This document shows, one piece after another, positions 17,438 to 26,231 of a DNA stretch of 64,000 bases. Under the pieces are notes generated by a model that was not told the DNA's origin, did not search any database, and saw only the letters and a list, made by a program, of their open reading frames with translations. Location: positions 310,001 through 374,000 of the forward strand of contig OY282380.1 in assembly GCA_958295885.1 (NCBI GenBank). The letters are read 5' to 3'. Every line of letters begins with the position of its first letter. Within the stretch, counting starts at the first letter, position 1. This DNA comes from Arenicellales bacterium (GTDB lineage Bacteria; Pseudomonadota; Gammaproteobacteria; Arenicellales; JAJDZL01). The position numbers and the translations under genes were made by a program.

Positions 17438-17751
17438 AACTTTTCCTATTAGTTCGAATGTGGGGAAGAAAATTTAAGTCAATTATATTTTCTTGAAACT
17501 GGAGCACCGGTCCGCATAAAGACAAAAATCTAAGCGATGCCTTAACTCTCACTCGCCCTAAATCACAGAAAGATTTTTCTTTTTCACTCGCGTCGAGGGA
17601 ATTACGCTTCGTTTCGGACAAACCCTGAATCGCAGAGAATCTCACCCAGTACAAAACCGAAACAAAGTATCGGAATCTTGATATTCGTGTTACCAATAGA
17701 GCACTAATTCATCAAATTCTCGATGTCAGATTTCCGACAGACTACTATGCC
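17438..17751. other. Divergent intergenic region between dapE and the TIGR03755 gene
   Basis: A 314-bp region between a minus-strand and a plus-strand gene, which should contain promoters for both. I find no consensus promoter pair and no insertion-sequence ends. A frame on the minus strand overlaps the start of dapE but has no coding character. Confidence 0.4.
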
Positions 17752-19062
17752 ATGATTCATAGATCAACCAAAGAGCGCTTCATGCTTGTACTTTGCTCCT
17801 GCTTGACGGTTCTGTATTCGTTTTGCAGTAGGCCACTTGATGCAAATGAACAAATTTTCAACGTCCCTCTCTATTACTCGCTTGGCGGCGCCAAGGCAGT
17901 CGACTCACCAGCTACTTTCCTATCACGTCTCCAACCATTAGAAAATGAAGAAAATTCCGGATTTTTATGCGGCAGTTTCGAACCATCCCTAGACATTCAG
18001 GACATGCTTACCGGTCAGCTGAACGATACACTCGCGACTCTGAATTCCATACCGGCGGCGGTTACCAGCGCTTTGCCCGGTTACGTGCTTTGCCGAGCTC
18101 AGCCGGGTCTCTGCCAATTGCTTCAGCATTACGTTGTAAGAGCTGAAAACAAGTGGAATTTATCGGTCAAATCATGTGAAGAAATGATGAAGAGTGCTAC
18201 ACGATCTGGAAATCCTTTTCGCGACCTAGTGGAAGTATCGAGAATGCAGACCTGGCAGCAAGAAGCTCAAGCTGGTGCCAATGCGACTGAAGCTGAACGA
18301 CAGGCAAATCAGACTGACGGGTGTGTGCTGTGGGTGGGAGGAAACAAATCTGGATGCAAAGGTAAAGAACCCATCTGGCTTACCAAAGATACGGCAAGGA
18401 CAGGGTGGTGCCTTATTCAAGACCTAGATGCCGAATGCAGCGGTGACAGACTCCCAAGTCAATCCGGAACAGTCACAACAATTGCAGAAACTTGGTCGTC
18501 GCCAGATGACGCGGCCAGCTGGACCTCGGACGTACTTGGCGACTTTAAAATTCAAACGGGTGTTCAATCTTCAACAAAAGCTGGGACCGGCCTTCTTCCA
18601 AAAATTGAAGAAGAAACTCAAGATATTTTGACTGCACTCACTGACTTGGTCTACTCCAGCGAGGCTCCAACAGATGCCGATTTTATTCGATTGAGTACAA
18701 AACGACTATTTCTGACAGCACCGTTGATTGCTGCTCTTCGAGATTTACCGGATAGAAATCTTCTCATTCATCGAATCGCAAATGAAGTGGCACTTGCGCG
18801 CGTTGTCCAAAAAGCGCTGCTCGCACGACGGATTCTACTTGCCGGAATAATGGAACCGAATATTCAAAGTGCAGGAAAAATAGCTGAATCCATTCGGCAT
18901 AAAATTGACATTCTCGAGCGAGAAATTGACACGATAACGTTCGAGCTGCACGTTAGTCGTCGACTCGTTTCTGAATCCATTTTAAATGTATTGGGCGCGC
19001 ATGATTCATTGACAGTCCCCTCACCTAACGTAAGAAAAACACCGGAAATTCTTCTACGGTAA
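17752..19062 (+). CDS. ICE protein, TIGR03755 family (TraH-like position)
   Basis: The 436-residue product has a signal peptide (about 1-32) and the TIGR03755 features: LYYSLGGAKAVDSPATF near the mature start, LCGSFEPSLDIQDMLTGQLN, a Cys-bearing LCRAQPGLCQLLQ, and a Cys-rich middle (GCVLWVGGNKSGCKG). A long helical C-terminus with ILEREIDTITFEL follows. In ICEs this gene comes straight after the TraU-like gene and before the TraG-like gene. The second link is kept here but the first is broken by 4.9 kb of housekeeping genes. The coding sequence looks intact. Confidence 0.78.
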   Translation: MIHRSTKERFMLVLCSCLTVLYSFCSRPLDANEQIFNVPLYYSLGGAKAVDSPATFLSRLQPLENEENSGFLCGSFEPSLDIQDMLTGQLNDTLATLNSIPAAVTSALPGYVLCRAQPGLCQLLQHYVVRAENKWNLSVKSCEEMMKSATRSGNPFRDLVEVSRMQTWQQEAQAGANATEAERQANQTDGCVLWVGGNKSGCKGKEPIWLTKDTARTGWCLIQDLDAECSGDRLPSQSGTVTTIAETWSSPDDAASWTSDVLGDFKIQTGVQSSTKAGTGLLPKIEEETQDILTALTDLVYSSEAPTDADFIRLSTKRLFLTAPLIAALRDLPDRNLLIHRIANEVALARVVQKALLARRILLAGIMEPNIQSAGKIAESIRHKIDILEREIDTITFELHVSRRLVSESILNVLGAHDSLTVPSPNVRKTPEILLR

Positions 19063-19084
19063 AACAATTGACTGTGATTAGAAA

Positions 19085-20632
19085 ATGCAGGTCCACTCCT
19101 ACCTAGAATTGGCGACTACAGCCATCGGCTGGTACATCGCTAATGGAATTTCAGAAATTCTTGTTCAGAGTGGTTTAGTGTTTGTCCCGATATTGGTTGC
19201 ACTTTTGCGCAACTGGATAGAGCCAATGCGGAGTCAGGAAGCCAAAGTGGCCGCGGTTGTATCATTGAGGCGAATGGAACACGATGCAGCAATCGCTCTT
19301 ATAGTAATCGTGTTTTGTTTCTTACCTGCTGTACCGATAGATCCGACTGAAATCGAATATGAAGATGTTCATCTCGATAAAGTGGTAACAGCGGGTGACC
19401 CCGACGTGCCATACATGAGACACCGTCACTCTGTCGATGAAATTCGAATCCCACTTGCCTGGTGGTTTATTTATGAGGTTTCATCGGTAAGCACCAATGC
19501 TGTCCTTGAAGTGATAAAACAGCTGGGTGAACCTGCAACTTTGCGTCCTTTATTACGACGTATTGGAAAGATTAATATCGAAGATGAAATATTGCTCAGC
19601 GAAATGAGGCGGTTCCGGCGCGATTGCTACGACCCCTCTCTCGCAAAATATCAGAACAGTGAAAATCCTCCGCCTGCGAAAAATTTATTGGAGGATGTAG
19701 ATTGGCTGGGATCGAGAATTTTTGCGAACACACCCGGATACTATAAACGATGTTTAAATGTTGATGCCTGTGGAACAGGATATTATTCGACAACTCCGAT
19801 GTCGCAGTGGCGTAACGCTGGCGATGCAGATTTTTACCAACCGAGTCAACCATATTGCAATATTTGGTGGAATCATAGCGATCTTGGCCTTCGGCAAAAA
19901 ATTCTAAATGAGTTAATTCGGGTGGCACCTTGGTTTAAAGAGGATGTTGATCGCTTAAAAAAACGACAACAGAACTCAAAAACACTGGGTCCAGAAGCTT
20001 CAGACCATGAAGACAGATTTCTAAGGAGATTCGTTAGTCAGGCACCGAGAATCAAAACACAGAGAGCTGACGATAATCAAACTTTCAGATTTTTCTCTAC
20101 AGACATTTTTTCGGTCGACGGCGTTCAGCAGATTCTGGGTTCGATAGGTGCGTTAATTGCATCAACCATCTTACACATTGCCATGGAGTTAATTGTCATA
20201 GGGCTGCCGATGTTGCAGGCGTTGATGCTGATGATGCTCTATGTTTCAATTCCATTGTTGGTTCCGTATGCAGTTGTTCATCCAATCATTTTGATACGGC
20301 TCGTTTTAATTCTATTCGCTCTTCGATTTGTTTCTGCGATTTGGGGTATCGCCGAGTTTCTCGATGAAAAACTGATTGATGCTATGTACCCGGATTCTTC
20401 CTTTCTTGAGTTTGGCTTAAGCGGATCAGCTGCAGATGTGGTTTTTGGTCTCGTTACTTTATTTTCATATTTAACGCTGCCTCTTGCCTGGTTCTACCTT
20501 GTCGGCATCATTGGGTCAAGTGCCATTGGAGCGCTTTCACATGGTTGGGGACGAATGAGTCAGAATTTGGATTCAGTTTCATCAACATCAGCCAACCGAG
20601 CGACTCGAATGATCTTAGGTGGACGAAAGTAA
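19085..20632 (+). CDS. TraG-like conjugal transfer membrane protein (N-terminal domain type)
   Basis: A 515-residue polytopic membrane protein with two N-terminal helices (about 28-44 and 68-85), a large periplasmic loop with several Cys residues (RFRRDCYD, YKRCLNVDACG, QPYCN), and a C-terminal membrane block of four or more helices. This is the layout of TraG N-terminal-domain proteins encoded last in PFL-type ICE clusters. EPMRSQEAKVAAVVSLRRME near the start is a good family match. TraG stabilises mating pairs and may take part in entry exclusion. The separate C-terminal domain of F-plasmid TraG is absent, as is usual in ICEs. Confidence 0.75.
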   Translation: MQVHSYLELATTAIGWYIANGISEILVQSGLVFVPILVALLRNWIEPMRSQEAKVAAVVSLRRMEHDAAIALIVIVFCFLPAVPIDPTEIEYEDVHLDKVVTAGDPDVPYMRHRHSVDEIRIPLAWWFIYEVSSVSTNAVLEVIKQLGEPATLRPLLRRIGKINIEDEILLSEMRRFRRDCYDPSLAKYQNSENPPPAKNLLEDVDWLGSRIFANTPGYYKRCLNVDACGTGYYSTTPMSQWRNAGDADFYQPSQPYCNIWWNHSDLGLRQKILNELIRVAPWFKEDVDRLKKRQQNSKTLGPEASDHEDRFLRRFVSQAPRIKTQRADDNQTFRFFSTDIFSVDGVQQILGSIGALIASTILHIAMELIVIGLPMLQALMLMMLYVSIPLLVPYAVVHPIILIRLVLILFALRFVSAIWGIAEFLDEKLIDAMYPDSSFLEFGLSGSAADVVFGLVTLFSYLTLPLAWFYLVGIIGSSAIGALSHGWGRMSQNLDSVSSTSANRATRMILGGRK

Positions 20633-20831
20633 GAAAACTTGAAATTTGTTGCAGAATTTAGATAATATTTCATATAAATCAAATTTTTGCAAGAATAATC
20701 GAAGAATTCACATGAAAAGTGTTAAGTTTCGAGTGGTGAAAGTTTGTATTTCGGTAATCATGCTACATAAAGCAGATGCCTCAATGAATATAGTGATGAA
20801 AATTTGACAAAAAATTCAATTGGAGAGGCTA

Positions 20832-21743
20832 ATGAAAATCCTCGACACAACTGAACAATACCTACGTGAAAGAAGCCTTGCTAATGACACAAAACGTCAT
20901 TTTCGATTCGTTAGCGACCTTTTTGTGAGGGACACTGAAATTACGGAAATTGAAGACGTGACGATTGATTCTATTTGCGACTGGCGGGAAATTGTAATTG
21001 GCAGAAATGCAAGACCAACAACATGGAACAACTATTTGCTCCACATGAAAATCATCACAAATTTCGCAGTTCGAAATAATTTTCTTGAATGTATGCCTGA
21101 TTTGAGCAAACTGCATATGAAGTGCCACAACGATAGACCCAAAACGATAAAAATTCGTAAATTGAGAGAAATAATCAACTATCTGGGTGGTGATCAAGTT
21201 AGTTTTCGCCCCAACTGGTTTTGGGTGGCATTCATTAGAGTCTTGTTTTATACAGGCATGCGTCGTAGACAAATCGCAGGGTTACGTTGGCGCGATATAG
21301 ATTTCGAAGGAAAAACAATCGAGCTCGCCAGCGGGACCAGCAAAACTAGAAAATCTTGGGAAATACCAGCGCTAGAAGTTGTGTTGACGGAGTTGAATAT
21401 CATTCGAGAACATACTCTTGAGGTAGTCCCACTAGACAGCGAGTTTGAAAATCGGTACGTATTTGACATTTCGTTATTTCATTCAAGATTCAAGTGCAAC
21501 GGGCGTCTAGCAGAGAGTGCCATCAGTAATTTTTTTGGTCGGTTGAGTCGCAAAACTGGGACCAAAATATCGGCGCATCTGTTACGCCATACGATCGCAA
21601 CCCGACTTGCACGTATGGGAAGATATAAAGACCTTCAAATACTGCTTGGTCACGCATCCATAAGTTCGACCATAATCTACGTACATCCTCCCCTGGATAG
21701 CGTGCGGCAATTGATGGCAAGTTTGAAGAGCGCTGACGTTTAA
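20832..21743 (+). CDS. Tyrosine recombinase/integrase
   Basis: Starting at ATG 20832, seven bases after GGAG, the product is 303 residues. It has an N-terminal SAM-like core-binding domain (about 1-95) and a complete catalytic domain: Arg in TGMRRRQIAGLRW (about 143), HLLRH with H249/R252/H253, LGH with H274, and the nucleophile Tyr283 in STIIYVHP. All active-site residues are present, so it is probably functional. It lies just after the last transfer gene, where ICE integrases are often found, and converges on a second recombinase. No attachment site was identified. Confidence 0.88.
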   Translation: MKILDTTEQYLRERSLANDTKRHFRFVSDLFVRDTEITEIEDVTIDSICDWREIVIGRNARPTTWNNYLLHMKIITNFAVRNNFLECMPDLSKLHMKCHNDRPKTIKIRKLREIINYLGGDQVSFRPNWFWVAFIRVLFYTGMRRRQIAGLRWRDIDFEGKTIELASGTSKTRKSWEIPALEVVLTELNIIREHTLEVVPLDSEFENRYVFDISLFHSRFKCNGRLAESAISNFFGRLSRKTGTKISAHLLRHTIATRLARMGRYKDLQILLGHASISSTIIYVHPPLDSVRQLMASLKSADV

Positions 21744-21859
21744 ACGCTGCTGTCGGCAACGGATATGTACAGACTAACTCAGCATCCGATACCAACCAAT
21801 GGAAGGCTGATGAAAATTAAGAAAAGAACTGGGATCAGGTCACATCAGTCAGAATTTCT

Positions 21860-22534
21860 CTACCACATCCTTTCGACTTGACGAAGGTCAGGCAAGCCGA
21901 CAAAATCAGCAGTGAACAACGACATCGCTTTAGAAGTGGAGTGACCCAGAACTGCTGCAATTGTAGGCAACGTTACTCCGGCTTGAATCGCCGCCACTCC
22001 AAATCCGTTTCGAATCCCTCTAGAAGACGCCTGCAGCCCTTCTATATTTGCCTCTTTCATCAAATCATTGACGTACCGAAACGCGCTCGTTCGGGAAAAT
22101 TTCCACAGCTGTGTTTCAGACAAACGAAAATCAGCTTGATGCTTGCGCAAGCTATGAACGAGTTCGAGTGCTCGAGCGAATTCATGAGGTATTGGAATTT
22201 CACGCCAGAATTCTCGATTCTTACTTCGAGTAAAGAGGTAGATATATTGCTGCTCGATATCCACATCACAAGCGCGGATCGAGAGTGCTTCTGAAATTCG
22301 ACACCCAGTATAGACGAGAGTCAAAACGAAAGTTTGAATCTCAGTGCGCGATGAGCGATGAGCTGCCTCAATGAAACGCTGGCGTTCACTGGCCGACAGA
22401 TAATTACGACTCTTTCTTTCAACGAGACTGATTGAATATTGAATGGAGTCCACTAGTTGATTTTGGGATGAAACTGATTGAGTTGTTGCAATTGCGGCAG
22501 TTCGAGAGAAAAAGTTCTGCTCAAGCCAGTACAA
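21860..22534 (-). CDS. Degenerate tyrosine recombinase
   Basis: The 224-residue product is a tyrosine-recombinase catalytic domain with the first Arg conserved (VYTGCRISEAL) and a plausible Lys (FTRSKNREFWREIP). The expected HxLRH box reads RGIRN, so both His residues are replaced. The Tyr position in the C-terminal LGHSTSKAMSLFTADF is Phe. Only a short N-terminal region precedes the catalytic core, so the core-binding domain is reduced or missing. It is probably catalytically inactive, either a decaying integrase or a DNA-binding accessory factor. The frame is nevertheless uninterrupted. Confidence 0.75.
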   Translation of the reverse strand: MYWLEQNFFSRTAAIATTQSVSSQNQLVDSIQYSISLVERKSRNYLSASERQRFIEAAHRSSRTEIQTFVLTLVYTGCRISEALSIRACDVDIEQQYIYLFTRSKNREFWREIPIPHEFARALELVHSLRKHQADFRLSETQLWKFSRTSAFRYVNDLMKEANIEGLQASSRGIRNGFGVAAIQAGVTLPTIAAVLGHSTSKAMSLFTADFVGLPDLRQVERMW

Positions 22535-22664
22535 CGAGATTTAAATTTAAACAACATTGAAACAGTTAGGTGATAAATGTTTCAAAATGAAGATGTTGTT
22601 TCAAGCGTGCTAGAAAATGGAGTGTAAGTGGCCTGATTTGTCAATTAAAACTAAAATATTTTCG

Positions 22665-22693
22665 TTGACAGCTTACCAGTGAGTGGCTATAAT
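22665..22693 (+). promoter_or_regulatory. Consensus sigma70 promoter
   Basis: TTGACA at 22665-22670 and TATAAT at 22688-22693 are exact consensus hexamers with the optimal 17-bp spacing. Transcription would start near 22700. No conventional gene follows for more than a kilobase; a possible RNA gene or attenuated leader does. Confidence 0.8.
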
Positions 22694-22699
22694 CTGAAA

Positions 22700-22873
22700 T
22701 CTAAATGCTCATGAAGTGTGAATTGAAGACAGGTTTGATTAAAATTCAACATAAGTGAGCATGAAGTAATGAATCAACATACTTAAATTACCCATTTGAA
22801 ACAATTAATACCTAACTGATTCAGACCAAAGACAACTGATTCGGACTCAGTTGTTCTGAAATTCCGCTTTTTT
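22700..22873 (+). ncRNA. Candidate small RNA or attenuated leader
   Basis: This is the region from the predicted start site of the consensus promoter to a run of six T (22868-22873). It has no plausible long reading frame and ends in alternative hairpins. It could be a free small RNA of about 170 nt, or a leader whose readthrough serves the short downstream frame. No known RNA family is recognised. The boundaries are inferred from promoter and terminator only. Confidence 0.4.
22821..22873 (+). terminator. Attenuator-like pair of mutually exclusive hairpins
   Basis: Hairpin one pairs ACAACTGA (22832-22839) with TCAGTTGT (22847-22854) across a 7-nt loop, and can be extended across a bulge by TCAGA/TCTGA. 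Hairpin two pairs CGGA-TCAG (22842-22850, one bulged base) with CTGA-TCCG (22856-22866, three unpaired bases), one base before six T. Both use bases 22847-22850, so they exclude each other, as in antiterminator/terminator switches. The near-direct repeat AACTGATTC(A/G)GA at 22814 and 22834 is also involved. Confidence 0.45.
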
Positions 22874-22900
22874 CAAGTTTACAGCTATTATACACGAAAC

Positions 22901-22929
22901 TTGATTTTTGAGTCGGCTTCTCGTATAAT
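22901..22929 (+). promoter_or_regulatory. Second sigma70-like promoter
   Basis: TTGATT (22901-22906, four of six consensus) and TATAAT (22924-22929, exact) are separated by 17 bp. The predicted start is near 22936, upstream of a ribosome binding site and a 24-codon frame at 22982. Confidence 0.5.
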
Positions 22930-22981
22930 CTTGAAATACAGAATCACTGGCTGTATCCATTCAATTTTCTGGAGCCCAATT

Positions 22982-23056
22982 ATGTCAATTCTGTTACTGC
23001 GCATGATTAGGTATTTGCGAATCTGCTCTTGCTTAATCTTGCATCCTACGACTTAA
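22982..23056 (+). CDS. Possible 24-residue hydrophobic peptide
   Basis: A short frame starts at ATG 22982, seven bases after GGAG (22971-22974), and lies behind a good -10 element at 22924. The peptide is hydrophobic and basic with two Cys (MSILLLRMIRYLRICSCLIL, then HPTT). That composition is seen in small membrane peptides and type I toxins, but nothing here identifies it as such. It may also be a chance frame. No homologue is known to me. Confidence 0.3.
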   Translation: MSILLLRMIRYLRICSCLILHPTT

Positions 23057-23466
23057 ACTCCCTTTACTACTAAACTTCAGGATAGTCTTCTCAAATCGAA
23101 TCGCCATCGACTTGACCTGATAGGCCATATTGGCTGTTTACAGCCAAAATTCCTCCATCACTTGAAAAAAAAATTCGCATATTCGACAATAAAACGTGAA
23201 TTTTAAAATCCTGCACTGAAGCCGTTGCGAATGTGAGAATTCCGAACGTTGGCAACGCGCCGTCTTTGGGACCCTCCCCGCCAACGCAAGTCACACTCAT
23301 AATGACCAATTCGTCGGGGCGAGAATTCCCAAATAACTGCAGTCTACTCTTCAAATGATGCCAAGATGTCAAGTTTGAACCAAAAACGGAAGAGAATCTG
23401 TTTGTCGCTCGTAAAGAGCTCGATTTTAACAGCCGTTTATCGGCAACAGAAGCGTCACAAAAGACC

Positions 23467-23783
23467 GTGCGTTGGATTGTGGTGCCCTTTTTCAAAGTCG
23501 TTGCAGCAATTTCTGTCGGTTTCGGTGCAATGACATTCAACAACCTAAACAATATTGCAAGTGCCCTCGCCGATGTTGAAGCCGATATCTCTCACCTAAA
23601 GGCCAACGTTTCGAGTCCGAAGGAGGATTTCTCGAACCTTAGAAAAGAAATTACGTTTCTGCTGGAAAACGCGGTCTCAAAAGCGGACTTCCAACCCGTG
23701 CGAGAGGATGTCGAGCTCTAAAAAAGAGTACTGTCCTAAGAAACGACATCAAGTCCTTTATTCACACAATCAAAGCAAACTGA
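23467..23783 (+). pseudogene. Remnant of a membrane-anchored coiled-coil protein
   Basis: The frame from GTG 23467 encodes a transmembrane-like helix (WIVVPFFKVVAAISVGFGAM) and a helical coil (ALADVEADISHLKANV). It stops at 23719-23721. Shifting frame at the A run just after continues as LKKSTVLRNDIKSFIHTIKAN to a stop at 23783. The frame is also open upstream to about 23362 without a good start codon. This suggests a decayed gene, though an intact gene on neither strand is convincing. Confidence 0.3.
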
Positions 23784-24004
23784 CACATCGCCTTAAAACG
23801 CCGCACATTCACTAAAACTTTCGTTTACGCGAGTGTCAAGCATCTATAGACCTCTTGCGCAGCGTTCGCGAAAGCCAATGTGATTGATTCAAAACGTTCA
23901 GTTGGCGATGTGAAATCACCGTGTCTCAGCACTGTATGTTATATTTAATGCCGTTGATCATTCGTTATTTTATTTTCAAAATTACTACCAATTGAGTTGC
24001 GCTT

Positions 24005-24526
24005 ATGAGGTTAGTTCTGCTTCGACACGCCATCGCTGAAGACCGTTATGTTTTTCATATGAGCAGCGACGGCGATCCGGATTCATTGCGTCCACTTACC
24101 AATCTCGGAATTAGCAGAATGGAGAAATCGGCTGCCGGACTTTATAAAGCACTGGATGGTGATGTGCAGAGAGTCGTTACAAGTCCTTACACAAGGTCTT
24201 TCCAGACCGCGGAAATCTTCTTAGAAGCAATACCGGAAACAAAACGTCCAAAATTAGAAATCTCAGACCTGCTTACTCCGGGCTGCAGCTTTCGTACAAT
24301 TCGGCAGTGGCTGGAAGGTGTATCCGGTACCGTCGTTCTTGTCGGACATGAACCGGATATGAGTTGGCTGATGCAGCAATTTACCAGCGGTTCGAACACG
24401 CAGCTATTGAAGTTCGGTAAGGCTGCAGCTTGCATGATTTACTTTGAGCGCGATCCAATGAACTCTTTTGGAGTTCTTCGTTGGTTCATTACTCCGGCCA
24501 TATTGCGTAAACTGGGCTCCGCGTGA
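24005..24526 (+). CDS. sixA: SixA-type phosphohistidine phosphatase
   Basis: A 173-residue histidine-phosphatase-superfamily protein with the short RHA variant of the catalytic motif (VLLRHAIAED, residues 4-13). It also shows the phosphate-contacting Arg of SPYTRSFQTAEIF and the second His in VLVGHEPDMSWL. SixA proteins dephosphorylate phosphohistidine in NPr and related phosphotransfer proteins. The gene overlaps the ppx start by four bases (GTGA at 24523). This arrangement with ppx is found in several bacteria and suggests a link to phosphate or energy signalling. Confidence 0.85.
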   Translation: MRLVLLRHAIAEDRYVFHMSSDGDPDSLRPLTNLGISRMEKSAAGLYKALDGDVQRVVTSPYTRSFQTAEIFLEAIPETKRPKLEISDLLTPGCSFRTIRQWLEGVSGTVVLVGHEPDMSWLMQQFTSGSNTQLLKFGKAAACMIYFERDPMNSFGVLRWFITPAILRKLGSA

Positions 24527-26055
24527 CAGCTTCAGAAAGCCTGAACAACCTCGGTACCAACTCCGAATTCGTCGCAGCCGCTGATTTAGGTTCGAACAGT
24601 TTCCATCTCGTTATTGCCCGTTACGACAACGATAGACTCGTTGTAGTTGACAGAATTAAGGAGATCGTGCGACTCGGTGGCGGACTGGACCATCAATCAA
24701 ATCTAACTCCCATTGCTCGCAATCGTGCGATCGAGTGTTTACGAAGGTTTGGCCAAAGACTCCAGGATATACCTTCATCCAACATAAGAGCGGTTGCAAC
24801 AAATACCTTTCGCAAGGCACAAAACGCTAATCAGTTCCTACCCGAAGCTGAAGAGGCTTTAGGTCATGCCATCGAAATAATTTCTGGCCGTGAAGAAGCT
24901 CGCTTGATCTACGAATCAGTTTGCTATGGCTTATCCATGAAAGTCGAAAATCAGTTGGTGGTAGATATCGGAGGTGGAAGTACTGAAATCATCGCCGGTG
25001 CGGAACACGACCCCCATTTGGTTGAAAGTCTTTATCTTGGTTGCGTCGGTTTAACAAGTTCTAGATTTCCAGATGGTCGAATCTCAGCTGATCGAATGGA
25101 GCGAGCTGAAATGGACGCACAACTTGAGGTGCGAACAATTCATCGTAAATTTTTGGATCATGGTTGGGAAAAAACCGTCGGCTGCTCGGGTACGATTCGA
25201 GCGGTTGCAGGAGCGATCCAACAATTGGGATTAAACATCGGAATTATTGATAAAGAGTCGCTGTTGGAACTGAGATCAAAAATACTCCAGTTTAAACATG
25301 CTTCGGATTTGATGGAACTCGGATTTGAGGAAAGCAGATGTGAAGTCATACCCGGAGGATACGCGATCGTTAGTGCACTGTTTACAATGTTTAACATTGA
25401 CAAAATGGAAGTTTCCGAATTCGCATTGCGCGAAGGTGTGATGTATGAATTATTAGGGCGCCTACGTAATGATGATGCACGTGAAAAAACGGTCTACTCT
25501 TTGGTTGATCATTGGTCAGTCGATCTAGAGCATGCGAGACGAGTTCAAGAAATTGCTTTGGATATGTATGATCAGAATCTTAATAGTTGGTTCAAAGACA
25601 TTCCGGAAACAAGGAACTTACTTTCTTGGGCTGCAATTTTGCACGAGATTGGTTTAACTGTCACATACTTAAACCATCATGAACACGGAGCTTATCTTTT
25701 GGAATTTACTGATATGGCAGGATTCTCCTGTCGTGAACAAGCTACATTGGCAATATTGGTAGGTTCTCACCGAATAATTTGGCCAGTGAACTTTAGCTCA
25801 TTAATTGCGAAGTCCCATGTCCCAAAGAAAATCTTAAGAAGGTTGTGTGTATTGTTAAGACTTGCGGTTCTTCTCCATCGTCCCCGAACGGACAGATTCG
25901 ACTTGACTATAGGCTGTCGTGCGAAAAAGAATTCGATCAGACTGCGATTCCCACGTGAATGGCTACTTCGACATCCACTGACTCTCGCAGATTTGGAGCA
26001 AGAAAAAATTAATTTGCGCGACGCTGATATTGATCTTCAAATTAAATCAGTCTGA
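24523..26055 (+). CDS. ppx: Exopolyphosphatase/pppGpp phosphohydrolase (Ppx/GppA)
   Basis: The 510-residue protein has the Ppx/GppA ASKHA-fold signatures: ADLGSNSFHLVIARY at residues 19-33, an Arg-rich IKEIVRLGGGLD, VATNTFRKAQNA, the second phosphate loop VVDIGGGSTEII and VGCSGTIRAVAG. A C-terminal HD-like domain (LHEIGLTVTYLNHHEHGAYL) follows, as in full-length enzymes. It releases phosphate from polyphosphate and may hydrolyse pppGpp. GTG start at 24523 overlaps the sixA stop. The usual partner gene ppk is not in the window. Confidence 0.9.
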   Translation: MTASESLNNLGTNSEFVAAADLGSNSFHLVIARYDNDRLVVVDRIKEIVRLGGGLDHQSNLTPIARNRAIECLRRFGQRLQDIPSSNIRAVATNTFRKAQNANQFLPEAEEALGHAIEIISGREEARLIYESVCYGLSMKVENQLVVDIGGGSTEIIAGAEHDPHLVESLYLGCVGLTSSRFPDGRISADRMERAEMDAQLEVRTIHRKFLDHGWEKTVGCSGTIRAVAGAIQQLGLNIGIIDKESLLELRSKILQFKHASDLMELGFEESRCEVIPGGYAIVSALFTMFNIDKMEVSEFALREGVMYELLGRLRNDDAREKTVYSLVDHWSVDLEHARRVQEIALDMYDQNLNSWFKDIPETRNLLSWAAILHEIGLTVTYLNHHEHGAYLLEFTDMAGFSCREQATLAILVGSHRIIWPVNFSSLIAKSHVPKKILRRLCVLLRLAVLLHRPRTDRFDLTIGCRAKKNSIRLRFPREWLLRHPLTLADLEQEKINLRDADIDLQIKSV

Positions 26056-26231
26056 TGCACTCAGGGTGAGTCCGTTCCCAAATTCGTACGAATAACGACT
26101 AAAAGATTGCGTGTTAGAATTCGGATCATTGGCACTTCTGCTAATTTTATTTTTAAAACACAGTTACTCTATCGTTAAATGAAAATAATTGAATTACTGG
26201 CTACTTATCAATAGATTAGGAGGTTAAATTT

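Noticed and set aside
17430..17696. 88-codon minus-strand frame upstream of dapE
   Set aside because: It overlaps the dapE start, has no domain, and its composition is irregular.
23091..23552. 153-codon minus-strand frame
   Set aside because: The opposite strand shows a more credible membrane helix and coil; no motif supports this frame.
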